This document shows positions 26,782 through 35,942 of a stretch of DNA of 64,000 nt, in pieces. Where the stretch lies: NCBI GenBank assembly GCA_963733145.1, contig CAVTCJ010000003.1, positions 124,001 through 188,000 of the forward strand, written 5' to 3'. A model generated the notes under the pieces. The model did no database searches, had not been told where the DNA came from, and saw only the letters and a list, made by a program, of their open reading frames with translations. Position 1 is the stretch's first letter. The number at the start of each line of letters is the position of its first letter. The stretch comes from JAHIKV01 sp963733145 (GTDB lineage Bacteria; Planctomycetota; Planctomycetia; Pirellulales; Thermoguttaceae). Position numbers and translations under genes: made by a program.

Positions 26782-27099
26782 ATGAACGCCCCACGACGAC
26801 GCTTTGGCACCGACCAGAAGGCAGCCATTCTTAAGAGGTATCTGGTCGATAAGGTTCCCATCTCGGACCTGTGCGACGAGTACGGCATCAAGCCCAATCA
26901 AATCTACACTTGGCAGAAAATCCTGGTCGACAATCTGGAGGCCATCTTCCAGCCGGTGGCCAAACGGGCCGCCAGCAAGGTGTCGGCGCAGGAGGAGAAG
27001 ATCGCCCGGCTGGAGGCCAAGCTCGTTCAGAAGAACGAGGTCATCTCCGAATTGATGGAGGAGAACGTCCGCGCAAAAAAATCCATTGGGGAACTCTGA
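26782..27099 (+). CDS. IS3-family OrfA (copy 2)
   Basis: Identical in translation to the OrfA at 10063: HTH, leucine zipper and an A7 slippery run at 27075-27081. Preceded by AGGAGG. Confidence 0.93.
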   Translation: MNAPRRRFGTDQKAAILKRYLVDKVPISDLCDEYGIKPNQIYTWQKILVDNLEAIFQPVAKRAASKVSAQEEKIARLEAKLVQKNEVISELMEENVRAKKSIGEL

Positions 27100-28070
27100 A
27101 CGGACGCTGGGTTCCCCACGACACCCGCGATGAAGTGGTCGATTACGTGCGCCGTTGGCACGAGCGGACCGAGGTTCCGGCCCGGCGGTTCGTGGCTTGG
27201 CTGGGCATCGGCCAAAGCAAATTCCACGACTGGAAACAACGCTACGGCAAGCGGAACGAGCACAACGGCTGGGTGCCGCGCGACTGGTGGCTCGAAGACT
27301 GGGAAAAGCAGGCCATCATCCGCTTCTCCTTCGAGTATCCGTTGGAGGGCTATCGGCGATTGGCGTTTATGATGCTCGATCGCGACGTAGTGGCCGTCAG
27401 CCCCAGCAGCGTGTATCGCGTGTTGAAGGCGGCGGGCCGCATCGGACGATCGACCAACAAGCCGTCGAAGAAAGGCACGGGCTTCCATCAGCCGCAAAAA
27501 CCGCACGAACACTGGCATATCGACATCAGCTACATCAACATACACGGCACGTTTTACTACCTCACCACAATCCTCGACGGCTACAGCCGCTACGTCGTGC
27601 ATCGGGAAATCCGCCCGTCGATGACCGAGCAAGACGAGTTGACGATCCTGCAACGGGCAAAAGAAAAGTTTCCCAACGAGACGCCTCGCATCATCAGCGA
27701 CAACGGCGCGCAGTTCCTGGCCAAGGACTTCAAGGAGTTCATCCGCCTCTGCGGAATGACGCACGTGCGCACCAGCCCATACTATCCGCAGAGCAACGGC
27801 AAGCTGGAGCGATTTCACGGCAGCATCAAGGGTGAGTGCATCCGACCCGGCACGCCGATCTCGTTGGAAGACGCGGTGCGGATTGTGTCCAAGTATGTGA
27901 AACATTACAACGAAGTGCGTTTGCACAGCGCCATCGGCTACATCGCTCCGGCGGACAAACTGGCCGGACGCGAAGCGGAAATCTTCGCCGCCCGCGACCG
28001 CAAGTTGGCCGAGGCGCGAGAGCGCAGAAAGGAGCAACGCGAGGCGGCCCGCTTGCGAACGGTTGCCTGA
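27078..28070 (+). CDS. IS3-family OrfB, DDE integrase part (copy 2)
   Basis: Identical in translation to copy 1 OrfB. It is read in the -1 frame from the A7 run. The D, D and E catalytic motifs (H-I-D-I-S-Y, S-D-N-G-A-Q, N-G-K-L-E-R) are intact, so this copy is also likely competent. Confidence 0.92.
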   Translation, partial: KIHWGTLNGRWVPHDTRDEVVDYVRRWHERTEVPARRFVAWLGIGQSKFHDWKQRYGKRNEHNGWVPRDWWLEDWEKQAIIRFSFEYPLEGYRRLAFMMLDRDVVAVSPSSVYRVLKAAGRIGRSTNKPSKKGTGFHQPQKPHEHWHIDISYINIHGTFYYLTTILDGYSRYVVHREIRPSMTEQDELTILQRAKEKFPNETPRIISDNGAQFLAKDFKEFIRLCGMTHVRTSPYYPQSNGKLERFHGSIKGECIRPGTPISLEDAVRIVSKYVKHYNEVRLHSAIGYIAPADKLAGREAEIFAARDRKLAEARERRKEQREAARLRTVA

Positions 28071-28377
28071 TCGAAAGAAAGACGCTACGATGACGAACGA
28101 CCTGGGCGGAGGATAGGGCTCTGCGGGGACGCAACCCGAGCGCCGACCCAGGGGTTGTGAGTGAAGGCGGGCGGCGACCCCGCCGCCCGTCTCTTACCCC
28201 CTTCACTTTCAACACCAAAGCGGAAAATCCAAACACTACCAAACAATTTCAACGCCCGAACGATCCTAACCCGACCTCTGACGTTTCCATTTCACGCTGA
28301 ACCAAGACAGTAGTGGATAAAAGCGGTCGCCTACAGGCCGCTGTTAATGTTCCTCTTTTCGGTTATAACATATCGCT

Positions 28378-28646
28378 ATGAGCGATACTACTCGCCGCGA
28401 TTTTCTCAAACTGAGCGATCGTCCAAAAACAACTTGTAGCACAGCCGCCCTCGGCTGTGAGAATCGCCCTGGACAGCCGGGGGCGGCTGTCCTACATATA
28501 CCGAAGTTGTTTTTGGACGACGACTGAGCGGAGGGGCCGCATCGGCGGTCATCCCGGCCGGCGCTGAGGCTCGACATCTCCACGCCGCCGACGTGCCGAT
28601 CCAAAAACAGGAGCCAAAAGAATGGCCAAAATCTCTCTGGGCGTGA
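28378..28646 (+). pseudogene. Tat-leader reading frame split by a MITE-like element
   Basis: ATG 28378 starts MSDTTRRDFLKLS, a twin-arginine leader (R-R-D-F-L-K). It then runs into a 105-bp palindromic element. Removing bases 28418-28530 (element plus one 8-bp duplication) restores a continuous frame, LKLSGGAASAVIPAGAEAR and on, ending in TGA at 28644-28646 after 51 codons. The leader overlaps the start of the sugar isomerase gene in another frame. It may be the remnant of a larger secreted protein or of a leader once joined to the isomerase. Confidence 0.7.
28418..28522. mobile_element. MITE-like element with 17-bp perfect terminal inverted repeats
   Basis: TCGTCCAAAAACAACTT at the left and its exact inverse at the right enclose an inner GTAGCACAGCCGCCCTCGGC hairpin. 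The direct repeat ACTGAGCG lies on both sides (28410-28417 and 28523-28530), the mark of transposition. There is no room for a transposase. The inner unit is shared with 60203-60286. Confidence 0.85.
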
Positions 28647-29446
28647 ATATGGAGTTCGTCCGCCACGACGACAAACCCTTCGAGTGGGGCGTCGATAAAG
28701 CAGCCGAACTGGGCTACGAATTCGTCGAACCGATGGTCCACTGGGGCCGCGAATTGCTCTCCGAGGCCGGATACTTCCATAGCGTTTCGATGCTCGACGA
28801 TCCCTATCGCATCCGCCGGGCGTGCGAAAAAGCGGGCCTAAAACTCTCCGGCCTTTCCGGCCACAGCGTGCTCTGCAAGCCCGAGGTCGGAACGGAGTAT
28901 CTCAAACAGGCCGTCCGTTTCGCCGCCGAGTGCGGCGCGCCGGTGGTGAACACCGACGAAGGCCCCAAGCAGCCGTGGACCACCGCCGAGGAAGACCACG
29001 TGCTGATCCGCTACACGCTCCACGAGGCGGCCGCCGTAGCCGAGCCGCGCGGCATCTTGATCGGCATCGAGCCGCACCAGCAGTACACCAAAACGCCGGC
29101 CGGCCTGGACCGCATCTGCGCCCTGGTCGATTCTCCCGCCATCGGAATCAACTTCGATACCGGCAACAGCTACCTTGCCGGCCAAGACCCGATCGCCTGG
29201 CTCCGGCACGTCAAGGACCGCCTGGTTCATTTGCACGCCAAGGACATCTCGCTCGCGCACTCCGAAGCCGAACGCGGCAAGGTGGCGGGAACCCCGGTCG
29301 GCTGCGCCTGCGGCGACGGCGTGATCGATTGGGCACAAGTTATCGAAGTCTGCAAAGAGGCCCCCCGCGACATCGTTTTCAGCGTCGAATGCGGCACGGT
29401 CGAGCAGGCCGCCCGAAGTATCAAGCACCTCAAATCGCTGCTATAA
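28622..29446 (+). CDS. Sugar phosphate isomerase/epimerase (xylose isomerase-like TIM barrel)
   Basis: 274 residues. ATG 28622 follows AGGAG. The AP-endonuclease-2-like barrel shows conserved metal-site motifs: G-I-E-P-H-Q-Q-Y, I-N-F-D-T-G-N-S-Y, V-H-L-H-A-K-D-I and the final F-S-V-E-C-G-T. Related enzymes epimerise or isomerise ketoses and inositol derivatives. Its stop overlaps an ATG of the next gene (TAATG), so it is in an operon with the Gfo/Idh/MocA oxidoreductase. The pair probably acts in sugar or cyclitol oxidation. Confidence 0.9.
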   Translation: MAKISLGVNMEFVRHDDKPFEWGVDKAAELGYEFVEPMVHWGRELLSEAGYFHSVSMLDDPYRIRRACEKAGLKLSGLSGHSVLCKPEVGTEYLKQAVRFAAECGAPVVNTDEGPKQPWTTAEEDHVLIRYTLHEAAAVAEPRGILIGIEPHQQYTKTPAGLDRICALVDSPAIGINFDTGNSYLAGQDPIAWLRHVKDRLVHLHAKDISLAHSEAERGKVAGTPVGCACGDGVIDWAQVIEVCKEAPRDIVFSVECGTVEQAARSIKHLKSLL

Positions 29447-29460
29447 TGGGGACCGGGAAA

Positions 29461-30732
29461 ATGAAAAAAATTCAAACCACGCGGCGGGGATTCCTGAAAA
29501 CCGGCTCGGCCTTGGCGGCCGCTCCCTATGTAATCCTATCCGGCGCCCTGGGCAATGCCGACGTGCCTCCGGCCGGCGAGCGGATTACCGTGGGGCACAT
29601 TGGTGTGGGAAACCGCGGACGGGGGCTTTTCCACGAAACTAAGGCCGTGGCCCGGGCACAGAGCGTCGCCGTGGCCGACTGCTACCGGGACCGCCGCGAG
29701 TCGGCCGCCACGCATTGCAAGGGGAAGGCGTATCGGGATTTCCGCGATATTCTGGCCCGCGGCGACATCGACGCCGTGGTCATCGCCACGCCCGACCACT
29801 GGCACGTTCCCATCTGCGATCTGGCCGTGCGGGCGGGAAAGCACGTCTACATGGAGAAGCCCCTGGGGTTGACCATCGATCAGGATTTGGCCTGCCGGAA
29901 GCTGGTGCACGAGAAGGGCGTAGTCTTCCAATATGGCACGCAGCAGAGGAGCATGCCCCGCTGTTTCAGGGGTTGCGAACTTGTCCGCCGCGGCGCGATC
30001 GGCAAAATACTCTCGATCGAGGTCGATGCCCCCAACGGCGGCGCGGGCGGATCGACCGCCAAAGCGCCCGTCCCGGAAGGATTCGACTACGAGATGTGGC
30101 TGGGTCCGGCGCCGAAGAAGCCCTACACCGTCGACCGCTGCAAACCGCCGGGAACCTACTGGATTTACGATCAGTCGATCGGCTACCTGGCCGGCTGGGG
30201 CGCGCATCCGCTGGACATCATGGTTTGGGGCTGCGACGCCGATCTAAGCGGGCCGATCACCATCGAAGGCACCGGCGTCGTCCCCACCAAGGGCCTTTAC
30301 GATACGGTCTACGATTGGAACGTAAAAGGAAAGCTGGGCGACGTCGATCTCGTCTTTCGCCCCGGGCAAGATCGAACCAGGTTCATCGGCGAAAAGGGGT
30401 GGATCGAGGTGTCGCGGGCCTTGGTCCGCAACATCGCCAGCGATCCCAAACTGTTGAAAACCAAACTGGACCCCTCCCAAAACCGCCTGATGTCGGTTTC
30501 CAACGGACACATGGGCAATTTCATCGCGGCCGTCGCCAAGAAGGAGCCAAAAGCGACGGTTACTTCCGTCCAGGACGCGGTCCGCAGCGATGTCATCAGC
30601 CATTTGTGCGACATCGCCATCCGCACCGGCGAGAAGATCGCCTGGGACCCCATCGAGCAGAAAATGACCTCCGGCAGCGAAAAGGCCCGGGCCATGATGT
30701 CCCGGCCGATGCGCGGCGAATGGAAGGTGTAG
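29461..30732 (+). CDS. Gfo/Idh/MocA-family oxidoreductase with Tat leader
   Basis: 423 residues from ATG 29461; ATG 29446, overlapping the upstream stop, would add five residues. The leader I-Q-T-T-R-R-G-F-L-K-T-G-S-A-L-A-A-A-P-Y directs Tat export. The Rossmann motif V-G-H-I-G-V-G-N-R-G binds NAD(P), and Y-M-E-K-P-L-G carries the EKP lysine for catalysis. Exported Gfo/Idh/MocA enzymes are folded with cofactor before Tat transport. It is the second gene of the isomerase operon; the DUF6807 gene follows. Confidence 0.93.
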   Translation: MKKIQTTRRGFLKTGSALAAAPYVILSGALGNADVPPAGERITVGHIGVGNRGRGLFHETKAVARAQSVAVADCYRDRRESAATHCKGKAYRDFRDILARGDIDAVVIATPDHWHVPICDLAVRAGKHVYMEKPLGLTIDQDLACRKLVHEKGVVFQYGTQQRSMPRCFRGCELVRRGAIGKILSIEVDAPNGGAGGSTAKAPVPEGFDYEMWLGPAPKKPYTVDRCKPPGTYWIYDQSIGYLAGWGAHPLDIMVWGCDADLSGPITIEGTGVVPTKGLYDTVYDWNVKGKLGDVDLVFRPGQDRTRFIGEKGWIEVSRALVRNIASDPKLLKTKLDPSQNRLMSVSNGHMGNFIAAVAKKEPKATVTSVQDAVRSDVISHLCDIAIRTGEKIAWDPIEQKMTSGSEKARAMMSRPMRGEWKV

Positions 30733-30794
30733 TTAGGATGCGATGGCCGCTTGTTCGAGATTACGCCACGTTATACCGCGTTAGGGAGACTCGA

Positions 30795-31805
30795 ATGTAC
30801 AACCCACCGAACCGTTTTGCACGCCCGACAATGATCGCCCTCGCGCTGACGGCGATTACCGCAATTGCCGCCGCCCTGACCCCATCGGGCCGCTGTGCTC
30901 CGGAGGCCAACCCAGAGGGCAGTCTCCGCGTCGAGGAGTCAAAGACGGGCATGAATATCCGCGACGTTCATCGGCTCATCCTGTCGTACCGCCATAATGG
31001 CCGCGGCACGGAGTACAAGCCCTACATGGAGAAACTCTACTCGCCGGCCGGGGTACAGGTGCTGCGCGATTCCCCGTCCGATCACAAGCACCATCACGCT
31101 CTGATGTTCGCCCTGAGCGTCGACGGCGTGAATTTCTGGGAAGAATCCAAGCCGGAAAACGGCCGGGAACGTTTCCGCTCTGGCTACGTCAAGAACGCGC
31201 CCCGCGACAACGTCGAACGGGCGGGATTCGTCGAGACGGTGGATTGGGTCGCGCCCGCGCCGGACCGGACGGTGTTGGTCGAACGCCGTGAAATCACCGC
31301 GTTTCAAGCGCCCGACCTCGGTGCCACGCTGATCGAGTGGCGCTGCCGGTTGGAGGCGCCGCCGGGCAAGGATTCCGCCGTCCTCACCGGCGCCCACTAC
31401 AATGGCCTCGGATTGCGGTTCCTCAAGTCAATGGACAGTGGGGGACGGTTCTTCAACTCCGACCACCGGCAGGGCGAAGTCGTTCGCGGCGACGAGCGGC
31501 TCACGCCCGCCAAGTGGTGCGCCTACACCGCCAAGGCCGACGGCCATCAGGTGACGGTCGCGCTGTTCGATCATCCGAACAATTTGCGCTATCCGGCCAA
31601 AATGTTCACCATGACCAAGCCGTTCGCCTACCTGTCGGCGACGCTGAACGAGTGGAAGGAGCCGGTCGAGGTGAAGGCCGGCAAGCCGTTGAACCTCTGT
31701 TACGGCGTCGCTCTCTGGGACGGCGAGAAGGACAAGGCGACGGTCGAAAAACTTTACAAGCGTTGGCTGGAAATCAGCGGGAGCGATCAGACACATAAGG
31801 AGTAG
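30795..31805 (+). CDS. DUF6807 (PmoA-like) secreted protein
   Basis: 336 residues from ATG 30795 (AGGGAG upstream); ATG 30738 is an alternative. A signal peptide (TMIALALTAITAIAAALTPS) precedes a domain with D-H-K-H-H-H-A-L-M-F-A, N-F-W-E-E and a late Y-G-V-A-L-W-D, the DUF6807 pattern often beside Gfo/Idh/MocA genes in planctomycetes. The His cluster could bind metal or sugar. Biochemical role is not established. Likely third gene of the isomerase operon. Confidence 0.85.
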   Translation: MYNPPNRFARPTMIALALTAITAIAAALTPSGRCAPEANPEGSLRVEESKTGMNIRDVHRLILSYRHNGRGTEYKPYMEKLYSPAGVQVLRDSPSDHKHHHALMFALSVDGVNFWEESKPENGRERFRSGYVKNAPRDNVERAGFVETVDWVAPAPDRTVLVERREITAFQAPDLGATLIEWRCRLEAPPGKDSAVLTGAHYNGLGLRFLKSMDSGGRFFNSDHRQGEVVRGDERLTPAKWCAYTAKADGHQVTVALFDHPNNLRYPAKMFTMTKPFAYLSATLNEWKEPVEVKAGKPLNLCYGVALWDGEKDKATVEKLYKRWLEISGSDQTHKE

Positions 31806-31933
31806 CGGCATGGCTCCTCGTTCACAACCGCACCAATCTCGCCTATTTCCTAGGCGTCAAACACCGGTTGCGTTCCGCAAGCCGCTTGCGGTTTTGCAAT
31901 GAGATCACCATTCAGTTCTGATTGGATTCCTTA

Positions 31934-33328
31934 TCACACGGACCAGCCCTGTCGATATTTGCGGGTGACGAACTGGTCGAGTTCGGGCCGGTTGGCGCAT
32001 TTCATATTGGGGCCGTCCCAGAGGACTTTCCGGCCCTTGCCCGCCCGGATCGCCAGATTGCCCAACAGGACTAGTTCGGTCAGCGGGCCGCCGTGGTCGA
32101 AGTTGGCGAAGGCGGGCCGGCCGCCCTTGCAGGCCGTCACCCACTCGCCGAAATGATCGCTCGCGCAGCGGGGGATGCTCGGCGCGGGCGGCCGGAACTC
32201 CTTCCGCCGCCGCTCGGGAAACAGAACCGGTTCGTCGGTCAAGACCCCTTTATCGCCGACGATGACCGCGGCATTGTCGGGCAGGGGCTCGCCCGGCGGC
32301 AGTCCAATATCGCGCGGGCTGGGCCGATTGTGGCCGTCGTACCAGAAGATCTTGCACGGCGGCATATCTGCCCGGGCCGGAATGTCCCAGCGGATGACCG
32401 TCCCGTTGGGGAACATCTCCGCGTTGCCGTCGCCCGAGTCCTTGACCAGTTCGACGGCTTCGGCGTGCCCGATTTTCAGGGCGGAGAACAAACCGTCCAT
32501 GGCGTGGCAGCCCATGTCGCCCAGCGCGCCGGTGCCGAAATCCCACCAGCCGCGCCAAGCGGTAGGCTCATAGATCGGCCGGCCCTTGAAGGGGCCATCC
32601 TTATACAGACCGAGGTACGGTCGTTTCGGCGCCGGGCCAAGCCACAAGTCCCAGTTCAGCGTGCGCGGGACGGGATCGGCGCCCGGCGGGCGCTTGCCGC
32701 CTTGCATCCACCAACTGCCCGGCCGATTTGTCCAGACGTGGGCCTCGCGGGGCGTGCCGATGGCGCCGGCCCAGAGCCACTCGCAGAGCAGCCGCCAATT
32801 CTCCAGCGCCCGGCCCTGAGTGCCCAGTTGCGTGGCGACCTTATATTTCCGGGCGGCCAGGGTGATTCGCCGGGCCTCATCAATGCAGTAGGTCAGCGGC
32901 TTCTCGCAATAGACGTGTTTGCCCAGTTTGATCGCCGCCATCGCAGCCGGGGCGTGGTGATGGTCGGGCGTGGCCACGACCACGGCGTCGATCTGCCCGG
33001 CCATCGTGGCGAACATCTCCCGATAGTCGGCAAACGCCTTGGGCAGCGGCTTGCCCAGGCCCTGTTTGCGGTAATCTCGATTCACCTGGTGCAGGCAGGT
33101 GTTGACGGCGTCTTGAGAAACGTCGCAAACGGCCACCAGGTTTTCGGCCAGCGCGGAGGGGTAGTGCGCTGCGCCCCGCCCGCCCACGCCGATGCAGGCG
33201 ATGTTCAGTTTTGAGTTGGGAAACGGAGAACCAAGCCCGGCGGTGGCGCCGAAAAACCGGGCCCCGGCCGCGGCGCCTAAGGCCGCGGTAGTTCCCAGAA
33301 ATCCGCGACGGTGCAAACGAATAGCCAC
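31934..33328 (-). CDS. Gfo/Idh/MocA-family oxidoreductase with Tat leader (second)
   Basis: 464 residues. The leader L-H-R-R-G-F-L-G-T-T-A-A-L-G-A-A-A-G is a Tat signal. C-I-G-V-G-G-R-G-A binds the dinucleotide and Y-C-E-K-P-L-T-Y carries the catalytic Lys. The C-terminal domain includes W-W-D-F-G-T-G-A-L-G-D-M-G-C-H, typical of the planctomycete subgroup. It is convergent with the isomerase operon; a related sugar substrate is plausible. No frameshift. Confidence 0.93.
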   Translation of the reverse strand: MAIRLHRRGFLGTTAALGAAAGARFFGATAGLGSPFPNSKLNIACIGVGGRGAAHYPSALAENLVAVCDVSQDAVNTCLHQVNRDYRKQGLGKPLPKAFADYREMFATMAGQIDAVVVATPDHHHAPAAMAAIKLGKHVYCEKPLTYCIDEARRITLAARKYKVATQLGTQGRALENWRLLCEWLWAGAIGTPREAHVWTNRPGSWWMQGGKRPPGADPVPRTLNWDLWLGPAPKRPYLGLYKDGPFKGRPIYEPTAWRGWWDFGTGALGDMGCHAMDGLFSALKIGHAEAVELVKDSGDGNAEMFPNGTVIRWDIPARADMPPCKIFWYDGHNRPSPRDIGLPPGEPLPDNAAVIVGDKGVLTDEPVLFPERRRKEFRPPAPSIPRCASDHFGEWVTACKGGRPAFANFDHGGPLTELVLLGNLAIRAGKGRKVLWDGPNMKCANRPELDQFVTRKYRQGWSV

Positions 33329-33411
33329 TTCGACGCTCCTTTCAGGAGGGAATCGACAAACCAGGAGTCAGGCGGGAATGTAATCGCAGGCGAGATCGTG
33401 GGAGCAAATCC

Positions 33412-33491
33412 GTTTAGCCCCGGCGTCCACGCCGGGTGAGCAACCGGACGGGAAATAGCCGCTCTTCCCGGCGTGGACGCCGGGGCTAAAC
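33412..33491. repeat. GCCCCGGCGTCCACGCCGGG palindromic repeat
   Basis: GTTTAGCCCCGGCGTCCACG and its complete inverse flank a 32-base loop. Same family as 15944-16024. Confidence 0.92.
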
Positions 33492-33523
33492 AACCGATGG
33501 TTCCCAGAATCATGAAATCTCAT

Positions 33524-34210
33524 TCAATCCAACTTCTTGATCTTGACGTTGCGGAAATAGATCAGCGCGCCGGCGTGTTTGCCTTGCAGGCCGACGAGCC
33601 CCTTCGTGGGCATTTCGGCCAGCGGTATGCCGAGCCACCTGGGAATCGGGCTGCCGTCGGGGTTCTTCTCGCCCGAGGTCCACTTCCGCATGTCCATCTG
33701 GGTAACCAACTCGCCGTTGAGGACGACGTCGATCAGCGGTCCTTTGCAGGTGATGGTCATGTGGTTCCACTGGCCGGGTTTTTTGACCATCGACTTCCGA
33801 GCGGCCAGCCGACCGAAGATGGCCCCGCACTGCCAGGTTTTGGGGGACTTTGCCCATTTATCGGCGTAATCGTCGGCGATCTGAATCTCGACGGAATGCG
33901 CCCAATCGGTGGTCTTCGTGGCATAGACGAAGACGCCGCTGTTGGTGCCCGGGTCGGTTTTGAACTCCAGGTCGAGGACGAAGTTTTCGTACGGTTTTTT
34001 CGTCCAAATGTTTTTGTCCTCGGTGGCCGTGAGCACGCCGTCTTTTACCGACCAGACGCCCTGGGGAAAGGTGGCGTCGGAAAGGTCGCCGGTGAAGAGT
34101 CGCGTCCAGCCGGCGTCATCGGGGGCCGTCTTCGCGGCGGGCTTGTCGGCGGCAAAGGCCGCGATCGTCAACAACAAACACACGCTCAAGGCGGAAATAA
34201 CTTTACGCAT
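33524..34210 (-). CDS. DUF1080 (3-keto-disaccharide hydrolase-like) secreted protein
   Basis: 228 residues. The signal peptide V-I-S-A-L-S-V-C-L-L-L-T-I-A-A-F-A-A-D is followed by a concanavalin-like DUF1080 domain: W-S-V-K-D-G-V-L-T-A, N-S-G-V-F-V-Y, S-V-E-I-Q-I-A-D-D and a terminal I-Y-F-R-N-V-K-I-K-K-L. Known members cleave 3-keto-glycosides; neighbouring Gfo/Idh/MocA dehydrogenases would make the keto intermediates. The context supports joint action on oxidised sugars. Confidence 0.92.
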   Translation of the reverse strand: MRKVISALSVCLLLTIAAFAADKPAAKTAPDDAGWTRLFTGDLSDATFPQGVWSVKDGVLTATEDKNIWTKKPYENFVLDLEFKTDPGTNSGVFVYATKTTDWAHSVEIQIADDYADKWAKSPKTWQCGAIFGRLAARKSMVKKPGQWNHMTITCKGPLIDVVLNGELVTQMDMRKWTSGEKNPDGSPIPRWLGIPLAEMPTKGLVGLQGKHAGALIYFRNVKIKKLD

Positions 34211-34375
34211 GTCAGGCTCCTTGTGAAGGCGCAGAGGAATGAGTCGAGGCCGCGTTCATGTTCGACTCCCGAATTGTTGGAGGGAAGCAGGAGAGATTGC
34301 GGAGGCGGGAGAGAGTCCGGAATATGACGCCATTTTAACACCTCGCGGGGTAATCCGCAATGGTCCCAAACCGCC

Positions 34376-35919
34376 GTGTGCGGCCATATTTTCTGGCAAT
34401 CGCTAAATCTTTGCGGGATTTAGGGTTGTCCAGTAAGTTTGCCACATGCGGCTGTCGTCCAGGCACGCGAGGGCCATCATCGCTTCGGCGTTGTCGCCAT
34501 CCCAGCGGCGGCCGCGGCCTTTGACCCGATGCGTGGTGGTCTTGCACTCGCTTTCCGTAGGCCCGCTGCCAATCTGCCAGCCGCGACGGCGGAACTCGGG
34601 GTAGCGGATCATCGGCTTACGCTCCGCCACATAATGCATCAGGCGGTTGGCTTCCTTCCGTTTGGTCGGCGATCGCAAGGGAGAACGCCAAGCCACCAGT
34701 TGGTCCCAAGCGGAATCGTAGCCCACGTGCCGAAACGTGTGCATCACTCCCTCCAGCCATGTCTTGCCCTGCGCGGACTCTTCGCCAAACACAATCCGGC
34801 GGCTCTTTTGCAGGTTCTCCCGCAGGTGATAGAAGTCCAAGCCGATGGCGTCCACCAAACCGTGAAACTCGATCTGGTTGCGAATCCAGGGGGCCCCGTC
34901 CACGTTGGCCACCTTCTCCTCGGCCTTGGGCAACTCCAGTTGGCACGCCATCCGCTGCATCAAACGCCCCGCCGCTTCGTGGTCGCCGCTGGTCGCCCCC
35001 ACATAGCGATGCTTCATCGTTTCGTCATAGAAGTTGGCCACTTTGAATTCCTTGTAGGCCTGATCGGCCCCCGTTTTCGCGCGGGGCAAGGGCCGACAGC
35101 GACGGCCGCGCCGGCGCCGTTTTTCGCGAATCTTCGTCCGCCGCTTCTGCTTTTCTTCCTCGGTGACCAGCGGCACTTGGACGCCGTCACATCCCAGATA
35201 CAGCCGGGAAACGCCCTCGGCCGTGCGGCATTCTTCGGCCGTCCACGGCGGCTGCAATTCCCCACGCTGCAAGGCACGCAACACCACCTTGCCCTCCCCT
35301 TCGATCAACTGCCGCAACGCTTCCTTGCTGATGGACCAATGCGCCGCACGCGCCAGATTCGCCGCGGTCTTCGCAAAACTGGCGGAATCCTGGTTCAACC
35401 GACACGCCATCTCCCGCACCCCTTCGCTGATCGTCGCTTCGGCTTCGTCCAACCAGCGGTCTGCCGGCGTTTCGCTTCCTTCCTGCCGACAGTGCCAACG
35501 AATCCGCCATACGTCGATCCGCCCATTGATGGTCAGGACGCTGGTGGGCTGCTTTCCTTTATGCCGTTTCTTCTTTCCCGTCGCGGCGCTGTTCGGAGGG
35601 GGGAAAAGCGGCTTCCGCCGCGTTGACCTTCATCTGGATCGCCTTTTCGTAGGCGACCTGGCGAAAGCGATCCAAGGCATCCCTCGCTTTCTCCTCGCTA
35701 TCGCGAATCACCCGACCCTGCGGCGCGCTGTCCACCGCGTCGGCCACCTCCCGCAACGCACGCTCGAACTCCGCTCGCATCTGCTCCTCGTAGGCCTTCC
35801 GATCTAACTTGGGTAGTGCCATCGCAATTTCCTCCTGTGTGGCATTATGCTAAAATCAAGACGCCAACCCAAGTTATACAACCTCCCTATTGTTCGCGCC
35901 AGTCATATTTGCCGCACAC
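34376..35919 (-). mobile_element. Complete ISKra4-like insertion sequence (1544 bp)
   Basis: The ends carry the 9-bp perfect inverted repeat GTGTGCGGC with further partial matches inside (CTGGC at the same offset). The element is flanked by the 8-bp direct repeat AAACCGCC (34368-34375 and 35920-35927). It contains one transposase gene on the minus strand. Confidence 0.9.
34403..35822 (-). CDS. ISKra4-family transposase (one frameshift)
   Basis: The first part (35559-35822) is a charged helical region from MALPKLDRKAYEEQ. The frame shifts near 35575 in GGGAAAGAAGAAAC, and the main part (34403 to about 35570) holds the catalytic domain: V-D-G-A-P-W-I-R-N, L-D-F-Y-H-L-R-E-N-L and the C-terminal G-W-Q-I-G-S-G-P-T-E-S-E-C-K, characteristic of ISKra4/ISH6-like enzymes. 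The shift would be +1 on the mRNA, not the -1 of programmed IS frameshifts, so an indel is more likely. Confidence 0.85.
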
Positions 35920-35942
35920 AAACCGCCGCGTCGCCGCGTGGG

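Larger units (their letters stand above)
26709..28309 (+). mobile_element. IS3-family insertion sequence, copy 2 (1601 bp)
   Basis: Same 1601-bp element as 9990-11590, in the same orientation. The flanking four-base direct repeat is GTAG (26705-26708 and 28310-28313). Ends are TG...CA. One silent base difference from copy 1 was noticed (27710). It is inserted in an AraC-type remnant, 68 bases upstream of a disrupted Tat-leader reading frame. Confidence 0.95.

Noticed and set aside
26492..26794. AraC-like ORF that starts inside the IS3 element
   Set aside because: The first 28 residues are IS sequence read backwards; only 26492-26708 is AraC-derived.
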